64,000 bases of DNA from Franconibacter helveticus LMG 23732 (GTDB lineage: Bacteria > Pseudomonadota > Gammaproteobacteria > Enterobacterales > Enterobacteriaceae). A program made the position numbers and the translations under genes. The DNA is taken from positions 62,001 to 126,000 of the forward strand of contig NZ_AWFX01000051.1 in NCBI RefSeq assembly GCF_000463115.2. The letters are read 5' to 3'. How positions within the stretch are numbered: the stretch's first letter is position 1; every line of letters starts with the position of its first letter. This document shows, piece by piece, positions 19,320 through 27,481 of this stretch. A model generated the notes under the pieces. The model saw only the letters and a program-made list of their open reading frames with translations, was not told where the DNA came from and did not search any database.

Positions 19320-20777
19320 TCAGTTTTTGGGCGGCGCCGCCGGGGATTGATGCCCCTGCAAGGCCATCTCCGGGTTTTCCGCCGGCGCCTGATCGTGTTC
19401 ATCGCCTACCGCGTGGCCGAACACTTCCGGCAACAGGAAAATCGAGGCGAGAAAGGCACAGAACGGCGCGATAGCGATGATCAGCGAGGCGACAGGAACG
19501 CCGAGCTTTTCAAACAGCGGCGGAAAGACCAGCGTGGTGATGAACGCGGTCACTTTCACAATGGTGTAGCCGATGCCGGAAGCGACGCCGCGATAGCGGG
19601 GCTTCGCCACCAGCGAAATGACCGTCATGCCGCTTTCAGAGTCCCAGTAGTGGCCCCACAGCATCAGCGCCGCGCCAAGGGTAATAAACCCGAAGCTGCT
19701 GGAGTAAACGCCCCAGGACGAAATGGAAATGCCGATAGTCACCAGCAGGAAGCCATATTTACTTAACCCTTTATGACCAAGCTTCGGCAGCAGCAGCGGG
19801 CCGACGAACGCCGACAGCGCGGCGATGCAGTTCACCGCCAGCAGGGCGAGGTTGTTCTGGATCTGCCCCGAGATGCCGATGGTGACGAGGATAAGCGGCA
19901 GGTAGAACGAAAAAGCATAGTTTTCAAAAGATTGCACCGCGCAGGAAAACCAGCCGAACAGGGTTGTGCGGCGGGTAAACGGACGGCGGAAGAGGTCGTG
20001 CAGGGTCTCTTTCAGCGTCGGGTCGGCAATGTGGACGTTCTCATTGGGTAAAATGTCGTCGAGCAGTTTGCCTTCCTGTTCGCCGTAGTACTCGCGGGAA
20101 GCCTGTTTCGCTTCAATAAAGCGACCGCGTTCAACAAACCAGGCGGGGGTTTCCGGCAGTTCGCGGCGCATAAACAGCAGCAGACAGGCGGGAATAGCGG
20201 GCACCGCCAGCACAATACGCCAGATCATGTCCGGATCGACATTCAGCGCCACCAGGCTTGTCACCAGCAGGATCGCGGCGATGATCCCCAGCGCAAACAT
20301 AAACTGCCAGCGGTTGGCCATCACTTCGCGTTTGCCTTTCGGCATCACTTCCATGATGTAGGTAAACCCGTTGGCGACGTCGGCGCCTACCGGGATCCCG
20401 GCAAGACAGCGAATAATCGCCAGCCAGTACATATCCGGCGCCAGCCCCTGCAACACGGCGAAAATCGCAAACAAAATCATCGACCAGAGGAAGATTTTGC
20501 GGCGGCCTAGTTTATCCGTCAGCCAGCCGCCGAGCAGGGCGCCGATCACCGCGCCAAGCTGGGTGCCTGCGGCGGTAAAACCGAGCAGCCAGGCGCTCGG
20601 CTCATAAATATCTTTCAGGGCGAACAGGATAAAAGCCATGGAATAGATATCCCACGACTCAATTAACAACGCGGTTATCATCAGCCAGCCCGCTTTGGTG
20701 CAGCCGGGGGCCTCCTGCGCGTCGAGCCGTTTTTTGGCTTTCTGAACAATAAATTCAATATGTTGCTGCTGATACAT
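19320..20777 (-). CDS. MFS sugar or organic-acid transporter
   Basis: A 485-residue major-facilitator protein with about 12 membrane segments, the loop motif GGWLTDKLGRRK between segments 2 and 3, and a long central loop. It resembles the sugar-porter/NiaP-like branch. The ATG at 20777 has GAGAGGA upstream. It lies in the operon between the isomerase-like gene and the dehydratase, and is probably the uptake system for the substrate or an intermediate, beside the second transporter at 24696. Confidence 0.82.
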   Translation of the reverse strand: MYQQQHIEFIVQKAKKRLDAQEAPGCTKAGWLMITALLIESWDIYSMAFILFALKDIYEPSAWLLGFTAAGTQLGAVIGALLGGWLTDKLGRRKIFLWSMILFAIFAVLQGLAPDMYWLAIIRCLAGIPVGADVANGFTYIMEVMPKGKREVMANRWQFMFALGIIAAILLVTSLVALNVDPDMIWRIVLAVPAIPACLLLFMRRELPETPAWFVERGRFIEAKQASREYYGEQEGKLLDDILPNENVHIADPTLKETLHDLFRRPFTRRTTLFGWFSCAVQSFENYAFSFYLPLILVTIGISGQIQNNLALLAVNCIAALSAFVGPLLLPKLGHKGLSKYGFLLVTIGISISSWGVYSSSFGFITLGAALMLWGHYWDSESGMTVISLVAKPRYRGVASGIGYTIVKVTAFITTLVFPPLFEKLGVPVASLIIAIAPFCAFLASIFLLPEVFGHAVGDEHDQAPAENPEMALQGHQSPAAPPKN

Positions 20778-20928
20778 AAAATCCTCTCTTGCTCAGGCGG
20801 CAGGGGAGCAGGCCCCTGCGCGCCCGGGCAGATATGCGTTGACCCGCGCCTTCATGGTTAAGGCGTTGGATTAACCGGATGTTTGTCAGGATCGCTAACA
20901 ACGTACAAATGACATAAGCGAGTGAGTG

Positions 20929-22578
20929 TTACTGCACGAGCTGCGAGGCGCTCCCGGCGAGATAAACCCGCATGTTCTGCGTCAGCGCCTGGGCGACAAA
21001 CGCAGTCAGCACCTGCGCAAGCTGCGCCTCGTCGACATACGCCAGGCTCAGGTGATTGCTCTGGTGTCCCGCCATTAAGTCGTCGCGGGTCACGCCGTCG
21101 AGCACGGCGTTCAGCAGCGGCCACTCATAGTTGGTGGCTTTGCGGCGGCGCTCAAACTCCGCTTCCGGCAGTTCAACCGCCGTACCGGTGCCGACATGCA
21201 GGATCACCTGCGTGCCTTCATAGTGGGCGCGGGCCCAGATAAAGCGTCCGGCTTTGCCCTGGCCTGCGATAGTGGAACCGCCGTAAGGGAAAAACATCGG
21301 CGGCTGGCGGTAGCCGGTCGCGCCCGCAATGCCGCCTTTCAGATGGGCGAACGGCACCGCGCCGGAAATCTCCAGATCCCAGTAAAAGGTGCCGTTGTAG
21401 TCGCTGCCCCAGCGGATGTCATGCAGGGTGGTTTCACTCGCCATGCCCAGCGCGTTCAGCAGTCTGGCGAGCATGACCTGGGGGATGGCGCTGCCCATGT
21501 CCACTTCGTTAATGCAGGTAATGGGCGCATCGGGACAAATTATCTCGCCCTGTTCGTCCGGGATAGGAAAGCGCTCGGCGTTGCCAATCGCCCCTTCGGC
21601 GAAATCGGACGCGGCGCAGCTCTCTTTCAGCCCTTGCTGATACTGCACGCCCACCGCCGACAGCCCGAAGCGCTTCACGAAACGCGCCATGGCGATCATC
21701 ATCGCGCACTGCTCCAGCACCTGTTCGCGGGTGAGCTCCCGCGCGCCGTCGTGACCGAAGTTAAAGCGCATGCCCCGGCTTTCATACCAGTCGAGACAGG
21801 CTTCGCGCAGCGGCTGCGGCACCTTATTCATCTCCACCAGCAGCGCCGACTGCGACAGCGATTCCACCGGCATGCCGACATCAATCATCGCCTTCTGCGG
21901 AAAAACGCCGTTGATCATCCCCATGCAGAAAGTGTCGAACAGCCCGACGATCGCTTTATGTTTGAGGATCGACCGGCCTACTTTCATGCCGATCTGCCCG
22001 GCAGGGGTTGCCAGCAGCGGCGCGCTGGCCGCCACCGGATGCAGATAACCGAGCTTGTGGCTGAGGTGGCCGTCGCGCAGCCAGGTCTCCAGGCCACGCA
22101 TAAACGTCTCGTCATCAAACGTTTCCGACCACAGGCGGGAGTAGCTGCGCTCAAGGCTGGTAAGGCTGCCCGCCATACAGAGCATGCCCACAAGCCCAGG
22201 CCAGGTGCCGTCGAAGTTGGCGAGCAGCAAAATCGGCCCGCGATGGTGCGCCAGCGACGGCGCGATATGGTGGGAGTACTGCCAGGCGGTGAGCAGCACA
22301 ATCACCGGCGCGTCCGGGTCGATGCGCGCGAACAGACGGCTTCCTTCTTGCTGGCTGCTGATAAAACCGTGGCCGCGGCTTTCACTTACCGGGTGAGCGC
22401 GGCGCAGGCGATAGCCCAGTTTTTCCAGCGCCGCTTCAAGCCGCTGTTCAAACAGTTTTTGCGTCGGCCAGCAGGTGACGTTAGCCGGTTCGCGTAAGTC
22501 CGCATTCGTCACCATAAGCACTTCGCCCGCTTGCGGCGTGATGAGCGCGTCTTCCTCAGGTAGGGTCAAATTCAACAT
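20929..22578 (-). CDS. L-fucose/arabinose isomerase-like protein
   Basis: The 549-residue protein reads as a member of the FucI/AraA-like fold: a Rossmann-like N-terminal half with VIVLLTAWQYSHHIAPSL and ILLLANFDGTWPGLVGMLC, a middle with CINEVDMGSAIPQVMLARLL and a C-terminal barrel. NEVDMGSA holds the kind of acidic metal-ligand pair used by this family. It probably converts an aldose to its ketose, which the kinase encoded 30 bases upstream would phosphorylate. It is distant from E. coli FucI and AraA; the sugar is not known. Confidence 0.7.
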   Translation of the reverse strand: MLNLTLPEEDALITPQAGEVLMVTNADLREPANVTCWPTQKLFEQRLEAALEKLGYRLRRAHPVSESRGHGFISSQQEGSRLFARIDPDAPVIVLLTAWQYSHHIAPSLAHHRGPILLLANFDGTWPGLVGMLCMAGSLTSLERSYSRLWSETFDDETFMRGLETWLRDGHLSHKLGYLHPVAASAPLLATPAGQIGMKVGRSILKHKAIVGLFDTFCMGMINGVFPQKAMIDVGMPVESLSQSALLVEMNKVPQPLREACLDWYESRGMRFNFGHDGARELTREQVLEQCAMMIAMARFVKRFGLSAVGVQYQQGLKESCAASDFAEGAIGNAERFPIPDEQGEIICPDAPITCINEVDMGSAIPQVMLARLLNALGMASETTLHDIRWGSDYNGTFYWDLEISGAVPFAHLKGGIAGATGYRQPPMFFPYGGSTIAGQGKAGRFIWARAHYEGTQVILHVGTGTAVELPEAEFERRRKATNYEWPLLNAVLDGVTRDDLMAGHQSNHLSLAYVDEAQLAQVLTAFVAQALTQNMRVYLAGSASQLVQ

Positions 22579-22608
22579 CGGTATGGCTCCTGTAGGGTAG
22601 GGAGGTTT

Positions 22609-24213
22609 TCAGGCGTTGTTCATGATCGCGTTGTAGCGCTGCTGCGCCCGCTGCTGGTCGTCATACATTTGCAGGTAGACCTGGTATTTCGCCTGGTGAA
22701 AGGCGTGTGTTTGCGCCGAGCGGTCGGCCGCGACGGTTTTGCCGTGATGACTCATGGCGGCGACGGCGTCGGTAAGCGAGGGGTAGCCGCCGCAGGCCAC
22801 GGCGCCAAGCAGCGCGGCGCCGAGAGTAACGGCATCTTCTTCACGCGCGAGGTGGATATCGCAGCCCGTAGCGTTGGCGTATTCGCGAAGCCACAGCGGG
22901 TTTTTCGTCGCGCCGCCGCAGATAACGATCCGCGAAATGTCATGTCCGGCGGCGCGCATGGCGTCGATAATATGGCGGGTGCCGTAGGCGATAGCCTGCA
23001 ACGTGGCGAGATAAAGGCGCGCCAGCCCGGCCTCGCCTTCTTCAAGCGTCAGCCCGTAAATGGCGCCGCGGGCCTGCGGGTTAGCCCGGGGCGAGCGGTT
23101 GCCGTGGTGATCGTCAAGCACATGCAGATGGCGCGTTGGCCAGCGTTCCGCGGCTTCCAGCTGTTGCACCCGCTGGTTTAGCAAGTGGTACGCCGATTCG
23201 CCTTGCGCTTTCGCCGCCTGCCGCAGAGTGGCCCAGCAGGCATGCTGGCTAAGCGTCCACTCCACCAGCGCCCCCGCCGCGCTCTGGCCGCCTTCGTTCA
23301 GCCACCATCGCGGCAGCATCGCGCCCCAGTAAGGGCCCCAGACGCCGGGGATCAACACAGGCTGTTTGCTGAGGATCATATGGCAGTTGGAGGTGCCGCT
23401 GATGATGGCGAGGCTCCCCTGCGGCTGGCTGCCGCTGAGCGACAAACCGCCAGCGTGAGCGTCAATAATGCCGGTCGCCACCACAACGCTCTCGCTCAAC
23501 CCCCATTCCCGGGCGATGTCCGGGCGCAGCGTACCGGCTTTCTCGCCGGGGTCGCGCACCGTGGCGGGAATTTTCTCCCCCAGCGCCTCAAGCCCAATCG
23601 CGCGCAGCAAAGAAGCGCTGAAGCGCTGCTCGTGGGCCAGATAATTCCATTTGCAGGTCAGGGTGCATGTGCTGGCGACATCCTGCCCGCAGGCGCGCCA
23701 CACCAGATAATCGGCCAGATCGAACAGCCGCCAGATCTGCTGATAGCGATCGGGCAAATGGCGTTTAAGCCAGAGGATCTTTGGCAATTGCATCTCTACG
23801 CTCACTTCGCCGCCCACATAGCGCAACGCTTCGTCACCGGTACGGTTGATTTCCCGCGCCTCTTCCTGAGCGCGATGATCCCGCCACATGATGATGTCCC
23901 GTTCCGCCTGGCCCTGCGGCGAAACCGATACGCCTGCGCCATCGGCGGCCACGGCGACCAGCGAACAGGTCGCATCAAAGCCGATGCCGCGGATCCGCGC
24001 CGGGTCGATCCCGGCGGCGCGCAGGCTTTCGCGAACCGCCGCGCCTGTCGCCTGCCAGATCTCAGCGGAAGATTGCTCAACGCAATCGCCCTCGCCCTGA
24101 AACTGGCTGATGGGGTGAACCGCGAAGGCCAGTCTGTCGCCCGTGGCGGTAAAAATCCCGGCCCGCACGCTTCCCGACCCCACATCAATGCCGATGTAAG
24201 CCTCTTCGTTCAT
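22609..24213 (-). CDS. FGGY-family pentulose (ribulo)kinase
   Basis: The 534-residue kinase has IGIDVGSGSVRAGIF at the N-terminus (phosphate 1 motif), the catalytic aspartate in GIIDAHAGG, GTSNCHMI and the adenosine motif CGGATKNPLW. It fits the D-ribulokinase-like FGGY group more than xylulokinase or glycerol kinase. It is the first gene of the operon and follows a 16-bp LacI-type operator by 14 bases. On the minus strand a TTGAGG and TAGTTT pair with 17-base spacing precede the operator. It should phosphorylate the ketose made by the downstream isomerase-like protein. Confidence 0.87.
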   Translation of the reverse strand: MNEEAYIGIDVGSGSVRAGIFTATGDRLAFAVHPISQFQGEGDCVEQSSAEIWQATGAAVRESLRAAGIDPARIRGIGFDATCSLVAVAADGAGVSVSPQGQAERDIIMWRDHRAQEEAREINRTGDEALRYVGGEVSVEMQLPKILWLKRHLPDRYQQIWRLFDLADYLVWRACGQDVASTCTLTCKWNYLAHEQRFSASLLRAIGLEALGEKIPATVRDPGEKAGTLRPDIAREWGLSESVVVATGIIDAHAGGLSLSGSQPQGSLAIISGTSNCHMILSKQPVLIPGVWGPYWGAMLPRWWLNEGGQSAAGALVEWTLSQHACWATLRQAAKAQGESAYHLLNQRVQQLEAAERWPTRHLHVLDDHHGNRSPRANPQARGAIYGLTLEEGEAGLARLYLATLQAIAYGTRHIIDAMRAAGHDISRIVICGGATKNPLWLREYANATGCDIHLAREEDAVTLGAALLGAVACGGYPSLTDAVAAMSHHGKTVAADRSAQTHAFHQAKYQVYLQMYDDQQRAQQRYNAIMNNA

Positions 24214-24227
24214 GGCTAATCCTCTTA

Positions 24228-24243
24228 GCTAATTCGAATTAGC
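24228..24243. promoter_or_regulatory. Perfect 16-bp palindromic operator before the catabolic operon
   Basis: GCTAATTCGAATTAGC is a perfect palindrome located between the -10-like TAGTTT (minus strand) and the kinase start, where a bound LacI-family repressor would block transcription. The same site recurs at 24601 and 14882. Confidence 0.85.
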
Positions 24244-24592
24244 AAACTAGGCCAAAAAAAAAGCAGCCTCAATTCCTTTGCCGGGGTTTTGTGATGGTCT
24301 TCAAAATCCATTTTTTAATTACTTGATAAATAAAAAATATTTTTTGCTGCTGTGAAACGGCGCCGGGCGGGGGTTGTTGTTGACGCTAATAGTGATGCGG
24401 GCAGACGGCAAAAAGCGAAAGCGCGCCGTTCTGCTCATACGAGAAAGGACGTGTTGCTATTCTGATGAAATTAAAAGGTTATTTACCGAAACGGTAGGGC
24501 GCTGAACGCCGCTTTGCACTGCGGTGAACAAATATTAAGCCGATCCCGCTCACACTCTTTATGCTTTCACGTTGTGAATATTCATGGATTAC
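24244..24592. promoter_or_regulatory. Divergent AT-rich promoter region
   Basis: This stretch between the kinase operon and the MHS transporter holds the leftward promoter (run of nine A on the plus strand between its -35 and -10) and AT-rich tracts near 24310-24345 suited to DNA bending. No gene was supported. Two operators flank it at a distance of 373 bases centre to centre, so looping by a tetrameric repressor is conceivable. Confidence 0.5.
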
Positions 24593-24616
24593 TATAATTA
24601 GCTAATTCGAGTTAGC
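24593..24616 (+). promoter_or_regulatory. -10 box and overlapping operator of the MHS transporter gene
   Basis: A perfect TATAAT (24593-24598) is followed two bases later by GCTAATTCGAGTTAGC (24601-24616), a palindrome with one mismatched pair. The operator covers the expected transcription start, a standard repression geometry. A TTGTGA at 24572 is a possible but short-spaced -35. Confidence 0.8.
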
Positions 24617-24695
24617 TTGCGGGCGGTTTCTCTCGTCGCCACCGTCAGCCAGGCGCAGACCCACAACACAATAACGCTTCCCGACAGAGGATTTA

Positions 24696-26063
24696 ATGAT
24701 GACCACGATTACCTCGCCTACGTTACCCGCAGCGAAAGAGGAGCAGCTCTCGCCATCAGTACGGGAAAGAAAAAAATTACTAACCGTGCTCGGCTCCGGG
24801 CTGTCGGGAACGACGATCGAATTCTACGATTTCTTTATTTACGGCACTGCCGCCGCGCTGGTCTTCCCGTCGCTGTTTTTCCCCAACCTTTCACCGCTGA
24901 TGGCGCTGCTTGTGTCGTTCCTGACGCTGTCGATTACCTTTGTCAGCCGCCCGATCGGCGCCATCGTGTTTGGTCACTATGGCGATAAGATCGGACGTAA
25001 AAAATCGCTGGTTTTATCGTTGATGATCATGGGGATCTCGACGTTTCTGATTGGCCTGATCCCCTCTTACGACACCATCGGCAACGCGGCGCCGCTGATC
25101 CTTATTTTTTTGCGCTTGTGCCAGGGCTTCGCCATTGGCGGCGAGTGGGGCGGCGCGACAACGCTGATTACCGAATATGCTCCGCGTAACCGCCGCGGTT
25201 TTTTCGGCACCTTCGTCCAGTTGGGGAACGTGCTGGGGCTGTTTATCGCCACCGCCGTTTTCGCACTGGTGGTCATGCTGCCGGAAGAAGATTTAATGTC
25301 CTGGGGCTGGCGTGTGCCGTTCCTGCTGAGCATTGCCCTGCTGTTTGTGGGAATGTTCATCCGCTCGCGCATTGAAGAGACGCCGGTGTTCCAGCAAAAC
25401 CAGAAGCAACGCCAGAACGCGCCCAAAGCCGCCGAGCAAAAGTATCCCATCCTGACCGTGCTGAAGCACCATCGAAAAGCGGTTTTTCTGGCGATGGGCA
25501 TGCGCATGGGGGAGATTGTGCTGGGCTGGCTGACGGTGGCGTTTTTTATGTCTTACGTCACGCGCGAGCTTAATTTTACCCGCGAAACGGCGCTTAACGG
25601 CCTGCTGCTGGCAAGCTTTGTCGGCATCTTCACCTTTCCTTTCTTCGGCTGGCTTTCCGATAAAATTGGCCGCCGTCCGGTCTATCTGGCCGGGGCCGCC
25701 ATCACGCTGATTTTTGCCTTCCCGCTGTTCTGGATGATCGATTCCGGTTCGGTGAAAATGTTTATGTTCGCCACAACCTTTTGTTATTCCGTCGGGCTGG
25801 GAATGATGTTCAGCGTGCAGCCCGCCTTTTTCTCAGAGCTGTTTGATACCAGCGTGCGTTATACCGGCGTGTCACTTGGTTTTCAGCTGGCGAATATTGT
25901 GGGTGGGTTGACGCCGATGATCGGCACGTTGCTGATTGCCTGGTCCGGCGGCGCCTCGTGGCCTATTTCGCTGTTCCTGGCCTGTATGGCGTTAATCACC
26001 ATTCTTTGTGTCTGCGTAACGCGCGAAAGTTATAACGATGAGTTAAATGAGGTGAATAGCTGA
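24696..26063 (+). CDS. MHS-type MFS symporter (ShiA/KgtP/YhjE-like)
   Basis: The 455-residue protein has 12 predicted membrane segments and the marks of metabolite:H+ symporters: GTTIEFYDFFIYGTAAALVFP near the start, GHYGDKIGRKK after segment 2 and GFAIGGEWGGA in segment 4. The family imports organic acids such as shikimate, oxoglutarate and proline betaine. It is divergent from the catabolic operon and has its own copy of the shared operator, so it probably brings in a sugar acid used by that operon. AGAGGA precedes the first ATG. Confidence 0.85.
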   Translation: MMTTITSPTLPAAKEEQLSPSVRERKKLLTVLGSGLSGTTIEFYDFFIYGTAAALVFPSLFFPNLSPLMALLVSFLTLSITFVSRPIGAIVFGHYGDKIGRKKSLVLSLMIMGISTFLIGLIPSYDTIGNAAPLILIFLRLCQGFAIGGEWGGATTLITEYAPRNRRGFFGTFVQLGNVLGLFIATAVFALVVMLPEEDLMSWGWRVPFLLSIALLFVGMFIRSRIEETPVFQQNQKQRQNAPKAAEQKYPILTVLKHHRKAVFLAMGMRMGEIVLGWLTVAFFMSYVTRELNFTRETALNGLLLASFVGIFTFPFFGWLSDKIGRRPVYLAGAAITLIFAFPLFWMIDSGSVKMFMFATTFCYSVGLGMMFSVQPAFFSELFDTSVRYTGVSLGFQLANIVGGLTPMIGTLLIAWSGGASWPISLFLACMALITILCVCVTRESYNDELNEVNS

Positions 26064-26068
26064 GCGTT

Positions 26069-26086
26069 GCCCCCGGCCTCGGGGGC
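26069..26086. terminator. GC-rich hairpin between the convergent MHS and pepT genes
   Basis: GCCCCCG and CGGGGGC pair around GCCT just past the transporter stop. No T run follows, so it is a possible terminator stem only. Confidence 0.45.
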
Positions 26087-26134
26087 GTTGCGGAGTTTGG
26101 GGTAGGGAACGGCTGGTTTCCTGCCCTTACGGCC

Positions 26135-27364
26135 TTACTTCGCCGCCAGCAAACAGACTTGCAGCGCCACGTTATATGACGCTTCAAAGGATTTAACCGG
26201 CAGGAATTCAAAGCGTGAATGGAAGTTATGCGCGCCGGTGAAAAAGTTTGGCGTTAATAACCCCTTCGCGGAAAGCGCCGCGCCGTCGGTGCCGCCGCGC
26301 ATCGGGATGGTTTTCGGCTCGATATTAAGCGCGTCCAGCGCCTGGTAAATCAAATCAATCGGCCTGCGGTCTTCGCCAATGGCGTTGCTGATGTTGCTGT
26401 ACACATCGCTGATGCTGATTTCCACCTTCGCGGTTGGGTGTTCGGCGGCAATCTTCTGCGCCACCTCATGAAGCTGCTGTTTGCGGCGCTCAAAAGCGGC
26501 AAGGTCAAAATCGCGCACGCTGGCGTTCAGCACCGCGCTGTTCTGGCTCGCCTGCATGCCGTTAAACCAGATATAGCCTTCGCGCCCGGCGGTATGCTCC
26601 GGCGTCGCTTTACGGTCGAAGTGGTTGATAAAGTCAGTGGCCATCAGCAGCGGGTTCACCAGCACGCCCTTAGAGGCCATTGGGTGCGCCGTCACGCCGG
26701 TAAAGCGGATCTCCGCCTGCGCCGCGTTGAAGTTTTCATAAACCACTTCGCCCAGTTCGCAGCAGTCGATGGTATAAGCAAAATCCACGTCGAAGCGTTT
26801 TAAATCCAGCGCCTTCGCGCCGCGCAGCCCCACTTCTTCATCGGGCACGAACGCCACCACGATGTCGCCGTGGCGCATCTCCGGCGTCAGGTTCTCCAGC
26901 AGCGTCATCACTACCGTCACCGCCGCTTTGTTGTCCGCCCCCAGCACGCTGGTGCCGTCGCTGAAAATAATCTCTTCGTTCAGGTAGGCCTTAATCTCCG
27001 GGCGCTCGTTGACCCGCAGCCAGATAGCCTCTTTCGCGTTCAGGCAGAGATCTTCTCCGGTAAAGGTAAGGATTTGCGGATGAATCTCTGGCGAGAGGCC
27101 GACGTCCACGGTGTCGATATGGGTGATAAAACCGATGCGCGGCGCGCCCGCCACGTTGCCTTTTTTCACCGCGGTGACGGTGGCGTGGTCGTCAATCTCA
27201 ATCTGCTCCAGGCCCAGCGTTTTCAACTCTTCCGCCAGCGCGCGCGCCATGTCGTGCTGGCCCGGCGTGGTAGGGAGCGTCGTGGCGGATGCATCACTCT
27301 GGCTGGTGATTGCCAGATAGCGAAAAAAGCGTTGGGTTAATTGACTGCTGAGCGTGGATGGCAT
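26135..27364 (-). CDS. pepT: Peptidase T (tripeptide aminopeptidase)
   Basis: PepT is a cytoplasmic dizinc aminopeptidase that removes the N-terminal residue of tripeptides. The 409-residue product shows the M20 metal sites: HIDTVD, GADNKAA, PDEEVG (catalytic and metal glutamates), TIDCCE and the late GAHNFHS. Length matches E. coli PepT. The ATG at 27364 gives MPSTLSSQLTQRFFRYLAI with AGAAGGAT upstream; the longer frame to 27496 would run into the divergent gene's start. In E. coli pepT is FNR-linked; I did not find a clear FNR box here. Confidence 0.95.
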   Translation of the reverse strand: MPSTLSSQLTQRFFRYLAITSQSDASATTLPTTPGQHDMARALAEELKTLGLEQIEIDDHATVTAVKKGNVAGAPRIGFITHIDTVDVGLSPEIHPQILTFTGEDLCLNAKEAIWLRVNERPEIKAYLNEEIIFSDGTSVLGADNKAAVTVVMTLLENLTPEMRHGDIVVAFVPDEEVGLRGAKALDLKRFDVDFAYTIDCCELGEVVYENFNAAQAEIRFTGVTAHPMASKGVLVNPLLMATDFINHFDRKATPEHTAGREGYIWFNGMQASQNSAVLNASVRDFDLAAFERRKQQLHEVAQKIAAEHPTAKVEISISDVYSNISNAIGEDRRPIDLIYQALDALNIEPKTIPMRGGTDGAALSAKGLLTPNFFTGAHNFHSRFEFLPVKSFEASYNVALQVCLLAAK

Positions 27365-27481
27365 GGTTGATCCTTCTCTATTTGAGTTATCAGGTGTTTG
27401 CGTTCTGTTTTTAATGTTATTGATGAGTGACGAAGAATCAGAATCCTTTGGCACGCAGTAAAAAAACATAAAGGAATTACG

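Noticed and set aside
21196-22497. Long plus-strand frame (433 codons) opposite the isomerase-like gene
   Set aside because: Antisense shadow in GC-rich DNA; the minus-strand protein has clear family motifs.
24617-24988. Plus-strand frame overlapping the MHS transporter start
   Set aside because: Out of frame with the well-supported transporter, no ribosome site and no recognisable protein features.
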